Origin: Microcoleus sp. LEGE 07076
GTDB taxonomy: Bacteria; Cyanobacteriota; Cyanobacteriia; Cyanobacteriales; Microcoleaceae
Length of the DNA stretch: 57,046 nucleotides
Direction: 5' to 3'
NCBI RefSeq assembly: GCF_015207455.1
Contig: NZ_JADEWV010000011.1
Span: forward strand, 1-57,046
The translations under genes and the position numbers were made by a program. Below are positions 9,248 through 18,312 of the stretch, in pieces. The notes beneath the pieces are model-generated. The model was not told the DNA's origin and did not search any database. It saw only the letters and a list, made by a program, of their open reading frames with translations. Position 1 is the stretch's first letter. Each line of letters opens with the position of its first letter.

Positions 9248-9541
9248 ATGGCAGAAGGATTGATTGCAGGTTTAGTTGTGTTTACTCTAGCGTCGTTTGT
9301 GGGATTTGAAGTTATTAACAAAGTCCCGCCGACGCTACACACACCTTTGATGTCGGGTTCTAATGCGATTTCTGGAATTGCGGTTTTAGGCGCAATTCTG
9401 ATTTCAGGTCAAGGTAGTGTGACTGTTACTTCGATTTTGGGGACGATCGCGATCGCCCTTGCCACAATAAACGTTGTTGCGGGTTTCTTAGTCACCGATC
9501 GAATGCTGCAAATGTTCAAGAAAAAAGAGGTTAAAGCGTGA
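9248..9541 (+). CDS. pntA2: NAD(P) transhydrogenase subunit alpha, part 2
   Basis: This is a 97-residue membrane subunit with three predicted helices. It starts MAEGLIAGLVVFTLASFVGF, has the conserved VPPTLHTPLMSGSNAISGI loop, and ends in a Lys-rich tail. It corresponds to the C-terminal membrane part of Escherichia coli PntA and forms part of the proton channel with PntB. Its stop overlaps the GTG start of pntB by four bases (GTGA), indicating translational coupling. Confidence 0.96.
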   Translation: MAEGLIAGLVVFTLASFVGFEVINKVPPTLHTPLMSGSNAISGIAVLGAILISGQGSVTVTSILGTIAIALATINVVAGFLVTDRMLQMFKKKEVKA

Positions 9542-10947
9542 GCGATTTTCTGCCAAGTGGCATTCAACTAGGTTATTTAGTTGCCGCATCTTTGTTTATT
9601 GTCGGTTTGAAACAGTTGGGATCGCCCGCAACCGCGCGTCAAGGAAATGTGTTAGCTGCGATCGGGATGTTAATTGCGATCGTCGGTACTTTGCTGGAAA
9701 AGCAAGTCATCAGCTACGAATTGATTGCTGTCGGCATCATCATCGGTTCCATTTTGGGAACAATTATGGCGAAAACCGTCGCGATGACGGATATGCCACA
9801 GATGGTGGGTTTGCTTAACGGTTTTGGGGGCGCTGCTTCTGCACTCGTTGCTGTGGGCGAATTCTGGCGCTATATCAGCATCCAGCAATCGCCGGCACCT
9901 GACACGACGATCGCGATCCTTTTGGGCGTGTTGGTAGGCGGAATTACTTTCACTGGTAGCCTTGTGGCGTTTGCGAAGCTGCAAGAATTGCTGCCGGGGG
10001 CGCCGATTTCGTTTCCGCTGCAACAGCCGTTTAATGCCCTGCTGGCGATCGCACTTTTAGCCGGCAGCGGTTATATGCTGTTTAACCCGGAGGATGTGCC
10101 AGTATTCCTCGGTTTGGTGGCGATTTCCAATATTTTGGGAATCATGTTTGTGTTGCCGATTGGTGGCGGCGATATGCCCGTGGTAGTGTCGCTGCTTAAC
10201 TCTTATTCCGGGATTGCGGCGAGTGTGGCTGGGTTCATTTTGATGAACAATATGCTGATTATCGCTGGTGCATTGGTGGGCGCGTCGGGGATTATTTTGA
10301 CGCAAATCATGTGCAAGGCGATGAATCGATCGCTTTCTAGTGTGTTGTTTGGCGCTTTTGGCGGTGGCGGCAGCGGTGCGGCGGCTGGGGCTGTTGCTGG
10401 TGGGGCGATCGACAAAACTGTTCGCAGCATTAATCTCGAAGAAAGTGCGATGATGTTGGGCTATGCGCGATCGGTTGTAATTATTCCAGGCTACGGAATG
10501 GCTGTAGCGCAAGCACAGCACTCGGTACGCGAGTTAGCCGACGGTTTGGAAAAAATGGGTGTTGACGTAAAATACGCGATTCACCCGGTGGCTGGGCGGA
10601 TGCCGGGGCACATGAATGTGCTGTTGGCGGAAGCAAACGTGCCTTACCCGCAGTTGTACGATATGGATGACATCAACCCGCAGTTTGAAGAAACGGATGT
10701 GGCGTTGGTAATCGGCGCCAATGATGTGGTGAATCCGGCGGCGCGTCACGATACGGCTAGCCCGATTTATGGGATGCCGATTTTGGAGGTTGATAAGGCC
10801 AAACATACGATCGTGATCAAGCGCGGGATGAGTGCTGGTTTTTCCGGTGTAGACAATGAGTTGTTTTACAAGGATAAGACGATGATGTTGTTTGGTAGCG
10901 CGAAGGATGTGGTTGCGAAATTGGTTGCTGAGGTGAAGCAGTTGTAG
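9538..10947 (+). CDS. pntB: NAD(P) transhydrogenase subunit beta
   Basis: This is a 469-residue subunit with an N-terminal block of membrane helices (residues about 1-260) and a C-terminal NADP(H)-binding domain III. Domain III carries IIPGYGMAVAQAQHSVREL, HPVAGRMPGHMNVLLAEANV and VIGANDVVNPAARHD. The GTG start at 9538 overlaps the pntA2 stop. Together with PntA1 and PntA2 it makes NADPH from NADH using the proton gradient across the thylakoid or plasma membrane. A hairpin with T-rich 3' flank follows 53 bases after the stop. Confidence 0.96.
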   Translation: MSDFLPSGIQLGYLVAASLFIVGLKQLGSPATARQGNVLAAIGMLIAIVGTLLEKQVISYELIAVGIIIGSILGTIMAKTVAMTDMPQMVGLLNGFGGAASALVAVGEFWRYISIQQSPAPDTTIAILLGVLVGGITFTGSLVAFAKLQELLPGAPISFPLQQPFNALLAIALLAGSGYMLFNPEDVPVFLGLVAISNILGIMFVLPIGGGDMPVVVSLLNSYSGIAASVAGFILMNNMLIIAGALVGASGIILTQIMCKAMNRSLSSVLFGAFGGGGSGAAAGAVAGGAIDKTVRSINLEESAMMLGYARSVVIIPGYGMAVAQAQHSVRELADGLEKMGVDVKYAIHPVAGRMPGHMNVLLAEANVPYPQLYDMDDINPQFEETDVALVIGANDVVNPAARHDTASPIYGMPILEVDKAKHTIVIKRGMSAGFSGVDNELFYKDKTMMLFGSAKDVVAKLVAEVKQL

Positions 10948-10999
10948 GATTTTGCAACCGCACATTCAGGCGGATTAACGCTGATTAACGCTGATGATT

Positions 11000-11035
11000 A
11001 AGCCCGGTTTTTTGGATCAGCCGGGTTTTTATTTT
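11000..11035 (+). terminator. Rho-independent terminator of the pnt operon
   Basis: AAGCCCGG pairs with CCGGGTTT (one G-T pair) across a 13-base loop and runs into TTTTTATTTTG, 53 bases after the pntB stop. Confidence 0.75.
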
Positions 11036-11115
11036 GTTTTTGTTGAAACTAGGCGGTTGAAACCAGGTTTAGACAAACTTTCGTCCGCCTGCGCGAGACT
11101 CAAGAAAGGAAATTC

Positions 11116-11139
11116 AACCCGCTCTCGTCGGGTTTTTTT
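11116..11139 (+). terminator. Terminator-like hairpin upstream of the Uma2 gene
   Basis: AACCCG, a seven-base loop and CGGGTT are followed by a run of T. It could be a second terminator for the pnt operon or insulate the Uma2 gene, whose start is 50 bases further on. Confidence 0.6.
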
Positions 11140-11189
11140 GAAATAGGTATAAAATAGAAATTGATGCTACTAGCAATGGAGTCATCCCC

Positions 11190-11948
11190 ATGACAGCAAC
11201 AATTCGCACTCAAAATTTGCCAGAAATCATCTACCCAGACAGCGACGGAAAACCCATGTCTGACAACACTAAACAGTTTCAATTAATCGTAACAATTCAA
11301 GGCGGAATAGATGCCTTATTCAAAGATAACGAAAATGTCTTTGTAGCAGGTGACTTGCTGTGGTATCCCGTCGAAGGAGATAACAAAACTCGCCAAGCAC
11401 CTGATACGATGGTAGTCTTTGGCAGACCAAAAGGTTACAGAGGTTCCTACCAACAGTGGCTTGAAGATAATATTGCGCCGCAAGTTGTCTTTGAAATCCT
11501 CTCCCCTGGCAATCGCATGGGACCCATGTTTAAGCTGTTTAAGTTCTACGAAAATTATGGAGTAGAAGAATATTATGTCTACGATCCAGAGGATAATGAG
11601 TTAATTGGTTGGGCGCGAAGTGACGGAGAACTAAACTATATTGAATCAATGGAGGGTTGGGTAAGTCCGCGTTTGGAGACACGTTTTGAAACTGCATCGG
11701 GAGACTTGGAAATTTATCGTCCCGACGGACTAAAGTTTTTGTCTTATGTGGAGTTGTCAAGACAAATGGAACAAACACAGCAACAAATGGAACAAACACA
11801 GCAACAAATGGAACAAACACAGCAACAAATGGAACAAACACAGCAACAAATGGAACAAGAACGACAGCAGAAAGAGTTAGTACAGCAAAAAGCCGATCGC
11901 CTTTCGGAAAAACTCCGAGAAATGGGGATAAATCCAAAGGACATTTGA
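11190..11948 (+). CDS. Uma2 family (DUF820) PD-(D/E)XK nuclease-fold protein with coiled-coil tail
   Basis: This is a 252-residue protein. Residues about 1-180 form the Uma2 domain, with the nuclease-fold residues in QAPDTMVVFG (Asp), VVFEILSPGNR (Glu) and MFKLFKFYENYGVEEYYVYDP (Lys). The family is hugely expanded in cyanobacteria and its cellular role is unproven. The C-terminal ~60 residues are Gln/Glu-rich heptads made of an exact 7-residue unit, EQTQQQM, repeated four times, predicted to form a coiled coil for oligomerisation. The ATG is preceded by GGAG. It has no obvious operon partner. Confidence 0.88.
   Translation: MTATIRTQNLPEIIYPDSDGKPMSDNTKQFQLIVTIQGGIDALFKDNENVFVAGDLLWYPVEGDNKTRQAPDTMVVFGRPKGYRGSYQQWLEDNIAPQVVFEILSPGNRMGPMFKLFKFYENYGVEEYYVYDPEDNELIGWARSDGELNYIESMEGWVSPRLETRFETASGDLEIYRPDGLKFLSYVELSRQMEQTQQQMEQTQQQMEQTQQQMEQTQQQMEQERQQKELVQQKADRLSEKLREMGINPKDI
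11763..11858 (+). repeat. 21-bp in-frame tandem repeat in the Uma2 gene
   Basis: The unit CAAATGGAACAAACACAGCAA begins at 11763, 11784, 11805 and 11826 with essentially no differences, followed by a partial fifth copy at 11847. Each unit encodes one heptad, so copy number could change by slippage without breaking the frame. Confidence 0.92.
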
Positions 11949-12063
11949 GATTATAATAGTCCTCGAATCACGGGCGATCGGAAAATGGGTTTTTCACCAA
12001 ATCTGCGGGCTGTAACGCGTCTTATCGTAAAAAACCCAGTTTCTATGCCCCCATATCTTAATT

Positions 12064-13404
12064 ATGCAAAATCCCCGCCAAACAGCCTTTTTCGCACTCC
12101 GCGAAGTCCACCGCCGCGGTGCATTTGCAGATGCCGCCCTCGATCGCGCTTTTCGCAATTCTCAACTAAATGACCTCGATCGCCGTTTAGTTACAGAATT
12201 AGTGTGCGGTAGTGTCAGAAGAACTCGATCGCTAGATTTTATCATCGACAAACTCGCCACAAAAAAATCCTCCCAACAACCGCCCGAACTTCGTACTATT
12301 CTACATTTAGGTTTATATCAACTCGAATATCTCAACCAAATTCCACCCTCCGCTGCCGTCAATACCACAGTTAAACTAGCAAAAGAAAACGGCTTTTCTG
12401 GACTCAGCAGTTTTGTCAACGGCTTGCTGCGACAATACATCCGTTTAACAGATAGCAACTTAAACCCCTTAACAGTTACTAACTATAAATCAACCGTCGA
12501 ACGCCTGGGAATTTCCCACAGTTTTCCTGACTGGATTGTCGAATTTTGGCTAGAAAACATAGGCGAAACTGAAACAGAATTACTCTGTGAATGGTTCAAC
12601 CAATCCCCCACAATTGACTTGAGAATCAATCCTTTAAAAAGCTCGATCGACAAAATCGAAACAGCCTTCAAAGCCCGCAACATCTCAACTAACAGAATCC
12701 CCAACTTGCCCCAAGCTTTAAGGCTAAATAGCAGCACCGGTGCAATCCAAAACCTCCCCGGATACAGCGAAGGCTGGTGGACAGTCCAAGACAGCAGCGC
12801 TCAATTAGTCACCCATTTACTAGGCCCGCAGCCAGGGGAAATTATCATCGACGCCTGCGCCGCACCGGGAGGGAAAACCACCCACAGCGCCGAATTGATG
12901 CAGGATGAAGGCACAATTTACGCCTGCGACAAAACTGCAAACAGACTCAAAAAACTCACAGAAAATGCAGGCAGACTCCAGATGAAATCTATTAAAATTC
13001 ATACCGGAGACAGCCGCCACTTCCCAGAATTTATCAACCTAGCAGACAGAGTTTTATTAGACGCACCTTGTTCCGGGCTCGGAACCCTGCACCGCCGCGC
13101 CGATGCCCGCTGGCAACACACACCCGAAAACATTCAACAACAATCACAATTGCAATCGGAATTGTTAGCAAATACCGCGACGTTTGTCAAGTCCGGCGGC
13201 GTATTAGTTTACGCAACTTGCACGATTCATCCTTTAGAAAACGAACAAGTTGTGCGATCGTTCTTAAACAACAACCCTCACTGGCAAATCGAACCGCCAA
13301 CCATAGATTTACCCGTCCAACCATCACCCGAAGGATGGGTAAAAATTTGGCCGCACCAACATCAAATGGACGGCTTTTTTATGGTGCGGCTAAAGCGAAA
13401 TTAA
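12064..13404 (+). CDS. rsmB: 16S rRNA (cytosine(967)-C5)-methyltransferase
   Basis: The 446-residue protein has a NusB-like RNA-binding domain (residues 1-135) followed by a Rossmann-fold SAM-dependent methyltransferase. The SAM motif DACAAPGGK spans 263-271. The two catalytic cysteines are in LLDAPCSGLGTLHRR (Cys336) and VYATCTIHPLENEQV (Cys386), the latter being the nucleophile in RsmB-type enzymes. Length and domain order are normal for RsmB. It methylates C967 of 16S rRNA. The gene stands alone on the plus strand and converges with the PBP gene. Confidence 0.95.
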   Translation: MQNPRQTAFFALREVHRRGAFADAALDRAFRNSQLNDLDRRLVTELVCGSVRRTRSLDFIIDKLATKKSSQQPPELRTILHLGLYQLEYLNQIPPSAAVNTTVKLAKENGFSGLSSFVNGLLRQYIRLTDSNLNPLTVTNYKSTVERLGISHSFPDWIVEFWLENIGETETELLCEWFNQSPTIDLRINPLKSSIDKIETAFKARNISTNRIPNLPQALRLNSSTGAIQNLPGYSEGWWTVQDSSAQLVTHLLGPQPGEIIIDACAAPGGKTTHSAELMQDEGTIYACDKTANRLKKLTENAGRLQMKSIKIHTGDSRHFPEFINLADRVLLDAPCSGLGTLHRRADARWQHTPENIQQQSQLQSELLANTATFVKSGGVLVYATCTIHPLENEQVVRSFLNNNPHWQIEPPTIDLPVQPSPEGWVKIWPHQHQMDGFFMVRLKRN

Positions 13405-13490
13405 GTTGCAACACGATTGAAATCCGCAATTGCATCGGCGTTAATCTGTGTTAATCTGCTACAATCTGCGGTGAAAAATTCAAAACCCCC

Positions 13491-16157
13491 TTAATATCCC
13501 GGCTGTTGATAAGCAGGCTCTTGATAAGCAGGTTCTTGATAAGCAGGTTCTTGCCACTCGCGGCGCCGGGGCTCGGGATTGGGATTGTAAGGTACGATCG
13601 CCCCATCATCATTGACAATCATCCCCCGAATAATCCTCTTAGGCTCCACCGGTTTTGCCTTAATACTGCCTTTGCGGCCCTCCAACTTCGGCAACTTTGG
13701 AAACTCCTCAACCGACATTCCCTTCACAGCTTGACTCATAAACTCGCGCCAATTGTAGGCCGCAGTACCGCTAGTTCCCCAGGTGGGATAATTGTCATCA
13801 TTCCCCAGCCAAACGCCAGTCACCACCTGCGGAATATAACCGATAAACCACAAATCCCGCACATTTTCTGAAGTACCAGTTTTGCCGGCAACAGCGCGAT
13901 CGGGCAAAGCAGCAGGCCCGCCCGTACCCCCTTGCACTACACCCTCCAACATCCAAGTAGTAATTGCAGCGCTATCCTTGTCCAAAACCCGTTTCGGTTT
14001 AAAATCAGCCTGATAAATTACATCTCCCCGCTGATTAATCACCCGAGTAATTCCGTGCGCTTCAATAAAATTACCTTGGGATGCTAAAGTACCGTAAGCA
14101 TTAGTTAACTCCAGCAAATTCACCTCAGACGAGCCCAAAGCCAGGGAATAAATCGGACTTAATTTAGACTTAATTCCCATATCGTGGGCTAATTTCATTG
14201 CAGGTTCAAAGCCGACATCGACCAACACCTTCACCGCCACCACATTCACCGAAGCCCTCAAAGCATCAGACATCGATCGCCAGCCACTAAACCTTTTGCC
14301 GTAATTATTCGGTTGATAGCCGTCGAAAATAATTGGCTCATCTTCATAGCTGTCGTAAGGCGAAAAACCGGCTGCGATCCCGGCGGCATAAACCAACCCC
14401 TTAAACGTCGATCCGGGTTGTCGCAAAGCCTGCGTAGCTCGATTAAACTGACTTTCCTTAAAACTTCCCCCACCTACCAGCGCCTTAACTTCGCCAGTTT
14501 TAGTGTCCATAGAAACTAAAGCAGCCTGTTCAAAACCTTGACGGCGGCCATCAACCTCGATCGCATCTTTAACCACCTGTTCCGCTATTTTCTGCCACTT
14601 CAAATCCACCGTCGTCTCGACAGTCAAACCCCCAGATTCCAAAGCATCCTTAGAAACATAGCGTGGCAGTTCCTTCCGAATGTAACTAGCAAAATAAGGC
14701 GCGACTACTTTAAATCGCTTCGGCGGACTTTGTTTAACAGTAATCGTTTCTGCCATCGCCTCCTTTGCCTGAGCTTCTGTAATTACCTTTGCTTCCTGCA
14801 TTTGTTTTAGTACAATATTGCGGCGTTCCTTAGCAATATTCGGATTAACCAAAGGCGAATATTCGCTCGGTGCCGGCGGCAAACCCGCCAAAGTTGCCAT
14901 CTCTGCCAAAGTTAATTTATCGACTGGTTTGCTAAAGAAAACCCAAGCCGCATCTGCCACTCCGTAGGCATCCGAACCCAAATAAACCAGATTTAAATAT
15001 CTTTCTAAAACTTGGTCTTTCGTCAACTCCCGCTCTATTTTCTGAGCCAAAAGAGCCTCCCGAACCTTTCGCCTAATACTTCTTTCTTGGTTTAGAAAAA
15101 CCACCCGAGCCAATTGTTGCGTAATTGTACTGCCGCCCTGCACCAAATCTCTCGCTATCAAATTAGAAGCAATCGATCGCACAATACCTTGATAATCCAC
15201 CCCGCGATGTTCATAAAAACGGCGGTCTTCAATGGAAATAAAAGCTTTCTTCAACAAATCCGGAATTTCATTAAGTTTTAGCTTATCTCTAGTTGCCGGC
15301 CCCGACTGCAACAAAATCGTATTGTCTGCCGCCTTAATTGTCAGCGTGCCGTCGCGGTTAAAGGCCGACAAATCGTTAACATCCGGCAAACCTTTGTCTA
15401 AGGCGTGCAAAATCCATAAACCGTATATTAAACTGCCAGCGCCCAGACTAGCAACACCTATTGCTATCCAAAATCTCGGGCGGCGGGACCGGAGTTTTTT
15501 TAACTTTTCCTGTAGTTTCCTATTTTTCGGCAGTGCGCTATTTTCCGGTACCTCTGTACTTATTTGCAGTTCGGTGTTTTGCAGTGCGCTATTTTCCGGT
15601 ACTTCTGTATTTATTTGCAGTTCGGTATTTTGCAGCGCGCTATTTTCCGGTACTTCTGTATTTATTTGCAGTTCGGTGTTTTGCAGCGCGCTATTTTCCC
15701 GTAATTTGCTACTGTCGGAACTCTTTAATTTTTTTGATGATCTAGTTCTGGGCCTACTGAAGACCGGCCGCAGCAATTCTCTTCCCTTTGCTTGCAGCAT
15801 AGTAACTTGAGGTTCAATTTCCAACCAAATGATTAAGCGCTTCAACCCTTGCCAATTGCGCTGGACTCTTGGATATTCATCGTCTTCTTCTTGGTAGGAA
15901 TATTCTGATGCTAATTCTGACTCTTCTGGAGGTTCAGCTTCTTCTGATACCACATACTCTGACGATCGCTCACCCCTTGCCTGCGGAGACAATGGAGGCA
16001 GGGATGGTGACGAGTTTAGCCCCGTGCTATTGGCAGCATTTGGCGATTCTCCATCGGAATTACCGCCTGCTGCCTTAGTGACTTTGCTCAATTCATCTTT
16101 TTTGATATTTGAGAAAAATTCTGCCACGTTCAGACCTTCAAACCTCATCAACTTCAC
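13491..16157 (-). CDS. Class A penicillin-binding protein (PBP1A-like) with long repeat-bearing cytoplasmic tail
   Basis: This is an 888-residue bifunctional cell-wall synthase. The cytoplasmic part (1-228) is unusually long and acidic. It contains a 17-residue unit, ENSALQNTELQINTEVP, three times in tandem (residues 154-204). One membrane helix spans about 229-251. The glycosyltransferase-51 domain has catalytic Glu310 in EDRRFYEHRGVD and the QGGSTITQQLAR motif. The transpeptidase domain has nucleophile Ser583 in STFK, the SVN motif (636-638) and KTGT (759-762). The C-terminus repeats YQEPA. The start is a GTG; an ATG three codons in is possible. It polymerises and crosslinks peptidoglycan at the plasma membrane. 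Confidence 0.93.
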   Translation of the reverse strand: MKLMRFEGLNVAEFFSNIKKDELSKVTKAAGGNSDGESPNAANSTGLNSSPSLPPLSPQARGERSSEYVVSEEAEPPEESELASEYSYQEEDDEYPRVQRNWQGLKRLIIWLEIEPQVTMLQAKGRELLRPVFSRPRTRSSKKLKSSDSSKLRENSALQNTELQINTEVPENSALQNTELQINTEVPENSALQNTELQISTEVPENSALPKNRKLQEKLKKLRSRRPRFWIAIGVASLGAGSLIYGLWILHALDKGLPDVNDLSAFNRDGTLTIKAADNTILLQSGPATRDKLKLNEIPDLLKKAFISIEDRRFYEHRGVDYQGIVRSIASNLIARDLVQGGSTITQQLARVVFLNQERSIRRKVREALLAQKIERELTKDQVLERYLNLVYLGSDAYGVADAAWVFFSKPVDKLTLAEMATLAGLPPAPSEYSPLVNPNIAKERRNIVLKQMQEAKVITEAQAKEAMAETITVKQSPPKRFKVVAPYFASYIRKELPRYVSKDALESGGLTVETTVDLKWQKIAEQVVKDAIEVDGRRQGFEQAALVSMDTKTGEVKALVGGGSFKESQFNRATQALRQPGSTFKGLVYAAGIAAGFSPYDSYEDEPIIFDGYQPNNYGKRFSGWRSMSDALRASVNVVAVKVLVDVGFEPAMKLAHDMGIKSKLSPIYSLALGSSEVNLLELTNAYGTLASQGNFIEAHGITRVINQRGDVIYQADFKPKRVLDKDSAAITTWMLEGVVQGGTGGPAALPDRAVAGKTGTSENVRDLWFIGYIPQVVTGVWLGNDDNYPTWGTSGTAAYNWREFMSQAVKGMSVEEFPKLPKLEGRKGSIKAKPVEPKRIIRGMIVNDDGAIVPYNPNPEPRRREWQEPAYQEPAYQEPAYQQPGY
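15535..15700 (-). repeat. 51-bp tandem repeat inside the PBP gene
   Basis: On the plus strand the unit starts GCGCTATTTTCCGGTAC at 15535, 15586 and 15637, with a partial unit at 15688, a period of exactly 51 bases. Copies differ at only a few sites, so the expansion is recent. It codes for the 17-residue repeats just before the membrane helix. Confidence 0.92.
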
Positions 16158-16305
16158 TTAAAAATTAAAAATTAAAAAGGCTATCCCTCTTCAATTTTTA
16201 ATTTTTAACTTGACATTTTTTATTCAATAACACTGCGAACCGTCTTGAGTTAATTATTTTGAGTTAAAAACTCTTTAACTCAAAATTCCCCGCTTTTAAT
16301 TCTGC

Positions 16306-17316
16306 TTAACTCGCATGACCTAGTGCCAAAGCTGCTACCAGCATACCCAAAACCAGGAAAGGCTGAGCGCTAGCCTGATATTTAACATCATTTTCTAGGG
16401 GATTGCGTAAAAAGTACATATCCTGAAAAGTGATTTGGGGAATTATCAGCAGCAGGAGAATGACAGCGTAAAGGTTTTGGTGGATGCCGATCAGGTAGGC
16501 TGCAATCCCTGCTTGAAATATGTCGATCATCAACACGCAAATCCAAGCTGCGGTTGTGATACCAAACATCACTGGCAAAGATTTTAACCCCAATTGCCGA
16601 TCGCCCTCGACACTTTTGAAATCATTAACGATCGCAATTCCCAGCCCTGCCAAACTGTAAAACAAGGTCAAAATCATAATCGTGGGATCTAGTGTACCAA
16701 ACAAAGCTTGACCTGCCCACCAAGGCAGAGCAATGTAGCTAGCACCTAGGGCATAATTTCCCAACCAGCCATTCTGCTTGAGTTTCAGCGGTGGCGCGGA
16801 GTAGATGTAAGCTAGAAACGCGCCGCCGAGAGTCAAAACAGTCATGATGGGAAATTCATGACCCGCCCACAAGTCTAGAGCATAAGCCACCCCAATGCCT
16901 GCGGCTAATAATACCAAAATTTGGGTTACTACTTGGGGAATCGAGATGATACCGGAGGGAATCGGACGGTAGGGCTCGTTAATAGCGTCGATGTCGCGAT
17001 CGTAAAAATCGTTCAAAGTTTGAGTGTACCCAGCCAGCAACGGCCCGGACATCAACATACAAGCTGCGGCGATCGCGAAATTCTCTAAATTCCAAACATA
17101 GTTTCCCGAAGAAGCGGCCCCGCACACCACGCCCCAAATTAAGGGAATCCAGGTAATCGGTTTCATCAGTTGCAAGCGAATCTTCCAGATCGAAGTTTCC
17201 CCGCTAGCAGCCCCTTTCATACCCAACATTTGCCGAGTTTTAGCACTGCGATCTGCGGTAGCAGCACTTGGAGGCGAGGGTTCTGGGGTGATTTGGGATG
17301 GAGGAGAGTCAGACAT
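16306..17316 (-). CDS. chlG: Chlorophyll synthase
   Basis: The 336-residue UbiA-family prenyltransferase esterifies chlorophyllide a with phytyl or geranylgeranyl diphosphate in the thylakoid membrane, the last step of chlorophyll a synthesis. The Asp-rich binding motif NDFYDRDIDAINEPYRPIPS and the second motif NDFKSVEGDRQLGLKSLPV are both present, as are about eight to nine hydrophobic helices. The N-terminal ~35 residues are a Pro/Ser-rich soluble extension. Length and motifs match ChlG rather than other UbiA enzymes. It lies 149 bases downstream of the PBP gene on the same strand, with AT-rich sequence between. Confidence 0.95.
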   Translation of the reverse strand: MSDSPPSQITPEPSPPSAATADRSAKTRQMLGMKGAASGETSIWKIRLQLMKPITWIPLIWGVVCGAASSGNYVWNLENFAIAAACMLMSGPLLAGYTQTLNDFYDRDIDAINEPYRPIPSGIISIPQVVTQILVLLAAGIGVAYALDLWAGHEFPIMTVLTLGGAFLAYIYSAPPLKLKQNGWLGNYALGASYIALPWWAGQALFGTLDPTIMILTLFYSLAGLGIAIVNDFKSVEGDRQLGLKSLPVMFGITTAAWICVLMIDIFQAGIAAYLIGIHQNLYAVILLLLIIPQITFQDMYFLRNPLENDVKYQASAQPFLVLGMLVAALALGHAS

Positions 17317-17611
17317 AATTTGATGTTAGCGCTACTGCGACTATTGTGTAGTTTTCTGTTTCAATAATAATTCTGTAGGATACCACTGATATTTAAGGAA
17401 TCCTCTTGAAAACTTACCCCAATTGAAGTTGATGCTAGAGAAAAATAGGGGTTTTACCAAAACATTTTAATATCATTATTTTGTGTGAATGTCAAGAGGA
17501 TAAATAGTTTTTTTGATAATTTAGCTGAACCGGCCTGCTGTTGGAGATGTTAGCTAGCGGGTTCATTTAAGGTAGATTACTGGGATATGCGCGATCGGGC
17601 TTTTTGCCATA

Positions 17612-18094
17612 CTACTCTTCGATCGTCTCATCGGGCAAAAACTCTGGCCAAAACTCAGAATCTAGAACCTCGACAGCAGAATAGATACATGATTGCGGAA
17701 ACGTTTCTACAGACAATCCAGTTTCAGCACTTGCTTGTTCTACTGCATCCGCATAACATTCAACTAATACTTCTTCAAGATATGATTTGAGACTGGGGGA
17801 ATCTTTTAGAGTTTGGCGAATACGTCTGCGACGTTCAATAATGCTGCCTTTCCAACTACCACTTCTTCGATCCGGTTGAAATTGCCACTTCAGCAAGTGC
17901 AGGATAATTACCACAAGATTACTTTCCAAACTCCTGCGTTCACTTCGGCCCATGTCTTCTATTTCTGCAATCAAGTTTTCCCAATCGATATTTGAGTAGT
18001 CGCAAACCCGCAACTTTTCCACAGTGGTTTCAATCCATCTGAGGTAATCGGTATCATACAATTTATGTCGGTCAACTTCTAATTTTGTTGTCAT
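17612..18094 (-). CDS. DUF29 family protein
   Basis: This is a 160-residue soluble, helical protein of the DUF29 family, which is expanded in cyanobacteria and of unknown function. The hallmark segments are DTDYLRWIETTVEKLR, DWENLIAEIEDMGRSERRSL and LLKWQFQPDRRSGSW. The length is normal for the family. It has its own ATG and no obvious operon partners; the 295 bases between it and chlG hold nothing I recognise. Confidence 0.88.
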   Translation of the reverse strand: MTTKLEVDRHKLYDTDYLRWIETTVEKLRVCDYSNIDWENLIAEIEDMGRSERRSLESNLVVIILHLLKWQFQPDRRSGSWKGSIIERRRRIRQTLKDSPSLKSYLEEVLVECYADAVEQASAETGLSVETFPQSCIYSAVEVLDSEFWPEFLPDETIEE

Positions 18095-18148
18095 AAGCTG
18101 TTCCTAATTCAATAATTTGGACACTTTCATTGGTGACGCATGGGGAGC

Positions 18149-18214
18149 AAGAAACCCGGTTTCTACGAGTTTTGGGTCGAGTCACCAGAAATCTAGTCAG
18201 AAACCGGGTTTCTG
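18149..18214. repeat. AGAAACCGGGTTTCT-type inverted repeat
   Basis: GAAACCCGGTTTCT at 18151 and CAGAAACCGGGTTTCTG at 18198 flank a 33-base spacer. Each arm is itself palindromic. Related elements lie at 42321-42384, 44747-44812 and within 54040-54140. Confidence 0.75.
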
Positions 18215-18312
18215 AGGTCTGCGTGCATCAAACTATTGTGGGGTGGGCTTTGAGCAGCGTCCTCAAAATAAAAATTAAATCCACAACAGCTTAACAACTA
18301 CCAATTAACAAA

